A stretch of 64,000 bases of DNA, taken from positions 5,766,001-5,830,000 of the forward strand of contig JBANDB010000002.1 of NCBI GenBank assembly GCA_037576215.1, written 5' to 3'. The position numbers and the translations under genes are program-made. The notes under the pieces are model-generated. The model had not been told where the DNA came from. It made no database searches and worked only from the letters and a program-made list of their open reading frames with translations. Shown here one piece after another: positions 57,938-64,000 of the stretch. Origin of the DNA: Armillaria gallica (taxonomy: Eukaryota > Basidiomycota > Agaricomycetes > Agaricales > Physalacriaceae). Position 1 is the first letter of the stretch. Every line of letters begins with the position of its first letter.

Positions 57938-58885
57938 CCATCTGTTGCCAACGTCGGTACGATAATCTTCGCATCCTTATCATTGCATGATATGCTGAAG
58001 TATCTATGAAGATTAACAGGCATTCGAGACGGCAATTCATAGCGAGTCATTAGCCGAAAGCGCGTGGATAAGGACCCCTACAGCCTATCCGTATTGATTC
58101 GTGGGGACCAAGTCCTGTTATAGTACGTATTTCCCTTAAGGGATACACTATACTTGTTCACCTTCACGTTCTGGTCATTACAGATGGACTGTCCACCAGC
58201 TCCAGAGGGCATAAACCGGCTTTAAACGTTGATGGAGTGTTTGGCCTCGATGCTTCATTTTGGTGAAGCTGACGCTGGGCCTTCTTCGTCCATTGCGCCA
58301 TTCGGAGTCACAGTGCGCGGCTCACTCCTTACACGTGCTCCTATCATGAGGTTGTTGGCTGTTTGGTTTTGAGGGTCCAAGTTGACCGCTATCTACGAAC
58401 TAGTTGCCGGACGGCGGTTTTTCCGTTTATCACGCAGTCATTGGGTATCAGTTCGCCGTTCTGGCGCTTCACTATCAGCATGCCTGCACCTTTCGATGCG
58501 CAGCAGCGCCATCTCGCAGTGACATGCTCTTATCTGATGTTCGTTGGTTCCTGTTGGTGTACGGCAAGTGTGCAATCGAGTCTTCGGTACGTCCAGCTGC
58601 AATGTTCTTAGTGTTATTCACTACTAACAATGACCTTGGCGCAGGTACCACTTGTGTAGCGGGATTCAAGCTCATACCTCGCTGGGATAGTCTATCTACC
58701 GTGGTTTTAAAATGGCTCCCGGATGTGTTCCATTCCGAAAAAGATAACTGTATCTCCGAGTCGATCCCTAGCTTCTGTTGGTAGCATCAAATTGCTAATG
58801 CTTTCACATGTCATTGATGGCACTTATCAATGGGTTTTAAGAAGCTTATCATATTCTTTCGTGACTGTTTGTATGCCCCACAACT
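57938..58885. other. Intergenic, upstream of permease
   Basis: Only short frames without recognisable motifs. No clear TATA box before 58886. Confidence 0.5.
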
Positions 58886-60946
58886 ATGTCGACCCATCCC
58901 CAACAGCGCGGTGAGAAATTCTTCGACGAGAAGGACGTTGAAGTCGTCTCCGTCAATGTCGTCGACTCAGGAGCTGACATCATCGATTTTGAGGAGAAGA
59001 AGGACCTCAAGTAAGCTATCCTCTTCTTCGCATGCGGATCCTCGACGTCTGAAATCACCGTAGACGAGGGTTAGGTCAGAGACATATCCAGTGAGCCAGT
59101 CTTTTGTCCCTTGAAGCTTCGAATCCTTATTGCGCGCCCCAAAGGATGATTGCCCTAGCCGGGACGATAGGAACAGGTCTCTTCCTCGGTTCAGGCCAAG
59201 CTATCGCCAATGGTGGTCCTGTCGGTGCACTTATGGGTAAATACCCTGGCTCTTCGTCTTGCGATGCACTTATCGACTTCGCATTAAGGTTACACCTTCG
59301 TTGGCATCCTCGTCTCGTGTGTCGTAATATCGCAGGCCGAGCTGGCCGCACTGGTCCCTCTCTCCGGCTCCATCGTCCGCCATGCCGAATATTTCTTCGA
59401 CCCCGCACTGTCCTTCGCCCAAGGTTGGAACAGCGTTTATTCAAACTGTGTTAGTCTGCCAGCGGAGATTACTGCTGGTGCGGTCCTTATACAGTATTGG
59501 ACTACCATCAGCAATGGGTTGTGGATCACGATTTTGGGTTTACTGCTCGTCGTGTGCAATCTCATGTTCGTAAGGGTATACGGAGAGCTCGAGTTTGGTT
59601 TTTCCATGCTCAAGATTATGCTTATCGTGGGCTTGATTATCATGGTCAGTACAAACGCCACCGCAATGATAACGTCGACTAATGCGCTTTTCAGGGCCTA
59701 GTCATTGACCTGGGTAGGTCAGGGCTCTTCGCGTTTTCTCTGATTATTCATACTTTTCTATCAAGGTGGAGGTCCCGACCATCATAGATATGGGTTCCAA
59801 TATTGGAGAAACCCTGTACGGTTTCCACATGTCCCTTTTCTCGAATCTATAATAACATTGGCTTCGCTCAGGGTCCCTTCGTTCAATACCTCGGTATCGA
59901 GGGCTCCCTCGGCAGATTCCTTGGTTTCTGGACGACCTTCTCCAATGCTGCCTATGCCTATGGTGGAGTCGAAGGTGTCGCCAACACCGCCGCTGAGACG
60001 CAAAACCCACGTCGGAATATCCCTCTCGCAGCCAAGCGCATCTTCTGGCGTGTTCTCATTTTCTACGTCGTTGCCATCTTTATCGTCACACTCATTGTCC
60101 CATCGAACGACGCGAGCCTCCTCCGCCACTCTGGCAACGCCTCTCAATCCCCGTTCGTCATCGCTGCGACGAATGCAGGTATTGCTGTAGTGCCGCATAT
60201 CATCAATGGTGTCGTCCTCACCTCGGCGTGGTCGGCTGGAAATTCAGGGTTGCTCAACGGCTCGAGGAATCTCTACGGTATGGCCCGTGAGAGGCATGCG
60301 CCTAAGATTTTCCTCAGGGTCAACCGATTTGGGGTTCCTTACGTTGCGGTTCTATTCTTGTCGGCGTTCCTGTGCTTAGCGTACATGACGCTTTCGGACA
60401 ATGCATCAACTGTGTTTTCCTGGTTTCAGGTATTTGTTTTCTTTTTCAAAGATGGTACAAAAGCTCATCATTGTTCATCAGGACCTGTCGTCGTCAGCTA
60501 TTCTGGTGCATTGTGAGCGGTGTGTTTTATGTGATCTCAAACATTTAGCTCATTTCATTCCAGGGACGATCATATGCACAGTCTATCTGCGGTTCTATTA
60601 TGGCATGAAGAAACAGCATATCTCACGCGATGAGCTGCCCTGGAAAGCCCCGTTCCAGCCGTATGCCGCCTGGATAGGCCTCATTTCCTTTCTCATCATC
60701 CTCCTTACGGGAGGATACGCAGTCTTCATTCACGGACATTGGGATACGGAGACGTTCTTCTCTGCATACTTCAACATCCCTCTCATCTTCACGCTCTTCT
60801 TTGGCTACAAGTTCCTGGCCAAGACTAAGATTGTGCCGTTGGATGAAATGCCGATTCAGAAGTACCTCGATATTGCGAGAGAGAACCCTGAGCCTCCAGC
60901 GAAGCCTGTGAAGGGACGGAGGCGGGCTAACATCCTGTGGAGTTAA
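58886..60946 (+). CDS. Amino-acid permease (546 aa, nine exons)
   Basis: Exons 58886-59010, 59064-59090, 59145-59236, 59289-59644, 59695-59713, 59766-59815, 59872-60429, 60482-60512, 60564-60946, with introns of 50-56 nt that all join in phase. The N-terminus is acidic and cytosolic; then QMIALAGTIGTGLFLGSGQA (TM1, the APC-superfamily signature), ELAALVPLSG, FQYWRNPGPFVQYLGI, AYGGVEGVANTAAETQNPRR and ELPWKAPFQPYAAW. About 12 TM segments are expected. This is the fungal YAT-type plasma-membrane amino-acid/proton symporter family; substrate range (DIP5/AGP-like) is not decided here. Intact. Converges with the 7TM gene, 133 bp between stops. Confidence 0.92.
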
Positions 60947-61079
60947 TTGCTCACTCGATAGGATATTATATGGTATTATTTTATAAACTACATGATATGG
61001 GAACACGATAGATGTGCTACGTGTAGCCTCGAATGTATATTTCATACTTTAGCAGAATGGTTGGGGTTTTGTCCCAGAA

Positions 61080-62399
61080 TCACACTCCTTCCGTCCTGCG
61101 CTTGGATTCATCCAGTGAGCTATCTGGAGTGCGGTCTTCGAAACCAAATGCCGTGCTGTGCTCGTCGCTGTACTGGTCGGTGGCTTGTGTTTGCGCGTGG
61201 TTGCGAGTTCCAAAATGGAGGGAAGAGAGAGCACTTCCCTTCCAGGTATCATCAGGACGTGAATGTCCAGAAGCGACACGACCAACAAGAAGAGTCGGGG
61301 CGATTCCCTGCATAGTGATGAGAACGAGATCACATAAGAAAGTCTGAGCCTCACTCTGATGCTCGCCGCGATAGCATCTACATAAATTGACGCGTATGCT
61401 CCTCGTGCATAAGTCACCATGTAAATTATCAAGATGATAGAGAGGAGAGCTGCCGATTCAACGATGATCTCTATGATTGATCGGTAACCACCAAGAGCTG
61501 CGTCGCGGTTTGCCCTTCCGACAGTGACAATGCGAAATACAATGAGAATCGTGCACAGCAAGGTCACTGCTAAGCTTAGCGAAAGATAAACCATGGTCCA
61601 ATCAACAGAAGACGGTTTGAAGTTTTCCGGGTCGTGGACGTTTAATAGCGCGCTTATTTCAATATATTCCTGGAACACCTTGGCGACTATAGGAAATTAT
61701 GAACTAGTTTACGAAAGAGAAGATAAGTGAGTCTTACTGATACCAGCAATCATACAAAGAATTGGGACCACCACGACGGACCACCGAGAACCCCAGACTG
61801 TCCAACATCGCCATATCTAAACGAATAATCAGGCCATTACGGCGATGCAAAGCTGCAACATGCACACCATTGCGACATCGGCCAAGATGTTTTGAAGGCC
61901 ACCAGTGATCCCAGTGATCACGTTCTCAACCAGAAAGAGAGTCGGCGCTCTTTGTTTCACTGAGGATATATTGTTGAACGTCGAAAAAATGGTCCAAAAG
62001 TTTTGCCCATGTGTGATGAAGCTGTAGCGCGTGAATGCCCAGTTCACAGCAACCGAGATCGTCCCTAGAAAGTACAAGGCGATGATGATGGCTAGCATGA
62101 TTTTCCTTCCGGTCGTATTCTGGTTCTTCGCTCGGTGTGACCCTGTGCGATAAGGAATATCAGTAAACATCCTTTCGACACCCTGATGGACACTAACCAC
62201 AAATATTCCACACTGTCGCAATGAAAACGCATGTATATATACCTGTAGCATTTTCAGATGCTGTAAATGGATCTGGAAATCTTTGCCTACCATACATCAT
62301 CGCCAGAATGATGCATCGGTTGAATTCAGCATCGTTGACGTCAAATATGACTGCGACCTCTTCGTCGGGAAGATTGGGAACCTGCGCCGTTGAAGCCAT
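61080..62399 (-). CDS. Seven-TM integral membrane protein, basidiomycete family (353 aa, six exons)
   Basis: Exons 62399-62291, 62242-62198, 62142-61868, 61816-61744, 61686-61355, 61307-61080 splice in phase (1062 nt). Hydrophobic segments include CIILAMMYGIYTCVFIATVW, KIMLAIIIALYFLGTISVAV, a middle segment leading to IWRCWTVWGSRWSVVVVPIL, MVYLSLSLAVTLLCTILIVF and IIVESAALLSIILIIYMVTY, followed by DAIAASIRGIAPTLLVGRVA and a hydrophilic tail. The RCW.VWG.RW and GIAPTL(L/I) motifs are typical of a large lineage-expanded membrane family of mushrooms with no assigned function. A TATA box lies upstream. Intact. Confidence 0.8.
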
Positions 62400-62460
62400 T
62401 GAAGCAAGAGTGTATCAGGGATGAACTTGAATCAACAGCTTGAAAAGAAAATTGAAATAT

Positions 62461-62468
62461 CTTTTATA
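62461..62468 (-). promoter_or_regulatory. TATA box of the 7TM gene
   Basis: TATAAAAG on the minus strand, about 62 nt upstream of the ATG at 62399. Confidence 0.6.
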
Positions 62469-64000
62469 TGCGGACTACCAATGCAGGGCTTCAACTTGTA
62501 TACTCCATAAAAAAAACGGGCCCCCTTCAACCAAGGTGAAACGATCAAGCCGGGCGCCCTTGGAGTGATCGTCAGTATGGATCATCAAAACAGTGTTCTA
62601 TTTGATCTTGAAAATCCTCAGGTTCAAACAACCGTGGAATATCAAAACCATCGAAACAAGGTAATTGGCCGTACTCATCGCTCAACGGAAGGAAGCGAGC
62701 GAATCCATCAAATTTACCAAAGCACTTTAAGCAGGGTCCGGAGGTACTTGGTTCAACGCTATCAGCCTTTGCTTGAAAGATGAAACAAAGTCAAAAACCA
62801 GTCCAACAAAAATTGGTGGGATCGGCGAAGGCCTGGTCGAAAAACAAGTGGTGGACAAGGAAGTCAACATTCAAGATTGGGATTGTACAACCTATATTTT
62901 TAGTACTTGCCCTTCTCAGCGACATCACCTTCCGTCAAGTACACTCTACAGATGCCCCGGGTTGGCCACGGAACATAATTCCTTTCTATCTGGACACGGG
63001 CAAGGCGATGTTCCTTTCACTATACCGGACTAACAAAAATACTCACCGTGGCAAGTCGGCAAGGCAGGCTGCAACATGGTAAAGGGGGGATGAGAGTCGG
63101 TGAATAAGCTGATCGAAGGTGTTCATCGGATCCGGCAGTTCTCGGCATCAGTATCCTTCGATGACGTAAAAGACGGGTCAGCCTAACCGTCATCCAATCA
63201 CCATCTTCGTCGTCATCGTCTTTCTCTTTCTTCGTCACTACAGCGACGTGTACGGCTACAGGCGCAGGTACAAGACAACGTGCAAATGAACTCCAGGTGT
63301 GCATGTGTCCCTTTAATTGTGAAAACTCTGTACCAAGGTACCAGACAGTCCTCTGACTGGTCGATGGCGGCTCTCCAGGTCCTTCCATGTAGGACGGCTA
63401 TGTGGACGGACTCATCTTTCACACGCGAACATGATAACACGGAAAAGTGGCTTTTTACTAAGACTCAAGGCCATCAACTGCCAAAAGTGCGTATTGTGAA
63501 ATCTATGTTCCGTTCAACTTCCAGAGCGGTACCTCACTCAAGCATAGATTTAACTGCACATGTGGATCTCATGCTGCTCGTAGACTGTAGGCCTACAAGA
63601 AATATAGGACAGTTTAAATGTCTGCGCATGTATTTTGCCTTGGTGACTCGGACGCTGTTGACAGCCATGGAAAGGTATATCCTCTCCGATTTCTTGCCAG
63701 AGTATATGCTCATTTACAGCTCTTCTAGTGCCTGTTCGCTAAATATCACCACCATATGGCTCGAGGACTTCAACAAAGAGCCAGTCCGGCCCCTTGCACC
63801 CAATTGCAATAAACATCATTTGGAGTTTCCATCAGCACCATCGAAGGATCCAAATAGCTTTGGACCTGAAGCTGAAGGCCTAACTTCCACGGGTGCTTTT
63901 AAAGAGCATATCCGTAGGTTGCGTCATACGAGCCTGAAATAATGCAATCTTATGACATTTGCCGTTTTAGGTGCTTTCTGATCGTTATTCTAGGACCGTG
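62469..64000. other. No supported gene
   Basis: A plus-strand frame at 63280-63942 (220 codons) and 62780-63082 show no recognisable family, domain or splice pattern; an acidic/basic stretch KKEKDDDDEDG is readable on the minus strand near 63220. A multi-exon gene running off the right edge cannot be excluded. Confidence 0.4.

Noticed and set aside
58404..58784. 126-codon frame upstream of the permease
   Set aside because: No homology pattern or hydrophobic organisation; probably promoter sequence.
63280..63942. 220-codon frame as a real gene
   Set aside because: No recognisable motif, no regular splice pattern, unlike the convincing neighbours; left as unsupported.
1..64000. CRISPR array, rRNA genes or complete tRNA genes
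   Set aside because: No regularly spaced repeats, no rRNA motifs; the only tRNA-like stretch (17478-17548) lacks a full cloverleaf.

Overview
The window looks like a gene-poor, transposon-rich segment of a basidiomycete (Agaricomycetes, mushroom-type) genome. This rests on the short GT-AG introns (mostly 46-56 nt, several with CTAAC/CTAAT branch sites), a chromodomain Ty3/Gypsy element beside a Helitron with a DUF6570-like N-terminus, a tandem expansion of coiled-coil/F-box proteins, and a 7TM membrane-protein gene of a type common in these fungi. No rRNA, CRISPR array or bacterial feature is present. Family calls are from pattern recognition only; no search was run.

Layout. 1-5842: 3' part of a decayed chromovirus (gag, protease, RT, RNase H, integrase, chromodomain, 3' LTR). 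5843-13010: a nearly full-length Helitron Rep/helicase reading frame with eight nonsense codons and one frameshift, ending in a USP-like cysteine-protease domain. 13.6-15.1 kb: N-terminal fragment of a second Helitron-type protein. 15.2-16.5 kb: unidentified relic. 17127-17669: TA-flanked MITE holding a tRNA-like stretch. 17685-19469 (-): F-box gene. 19916-25206 (+): an 11-exon gene resolved here (1523 aa) with tandemly duplicated exons and a C-terminal AlkB/2OG-oxygenase-like fold. 25.7-29.4 kb: three small paralogous genes resembling CBM5/12 proteins. 31588-33330 (+): paralog of the 17.7-kb F-box gene.

33.8-57 kb is built by duplication. A unit of [apiosidase-like DUF4038 gene + F-box gene] occurs at 33.8-38.7 kb and again, decayed, at 42.3-47.1 kb. 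Another F-box gene lies at 47.3-49.2 kb, then a roughly 4.0-kb tandem duplication gives F-box genes at 50.2-52.0 and 54.1-56.1 kb. All five face the minus strand; three are open, two disrupted. Two hAT-like MITEs (38775-39556 and 44241-44785) inserted between them.

The right end carries ordinary single-copy genes whose exons splice in phase: a 120-aa two-TM protein (57513-57937), a 546-aa amino-acid permease (58886-60946) and a convergent 353-aa 7TM protein (62399-61080).

Main points of interest: CpG-transition damage falling on catalytic motifs of both large transposons; the Helitron-USP fusion; the symmetrical exon array; and the F-box cluster with a shared N-terminal CPxC motif and a conserved micro-exon.
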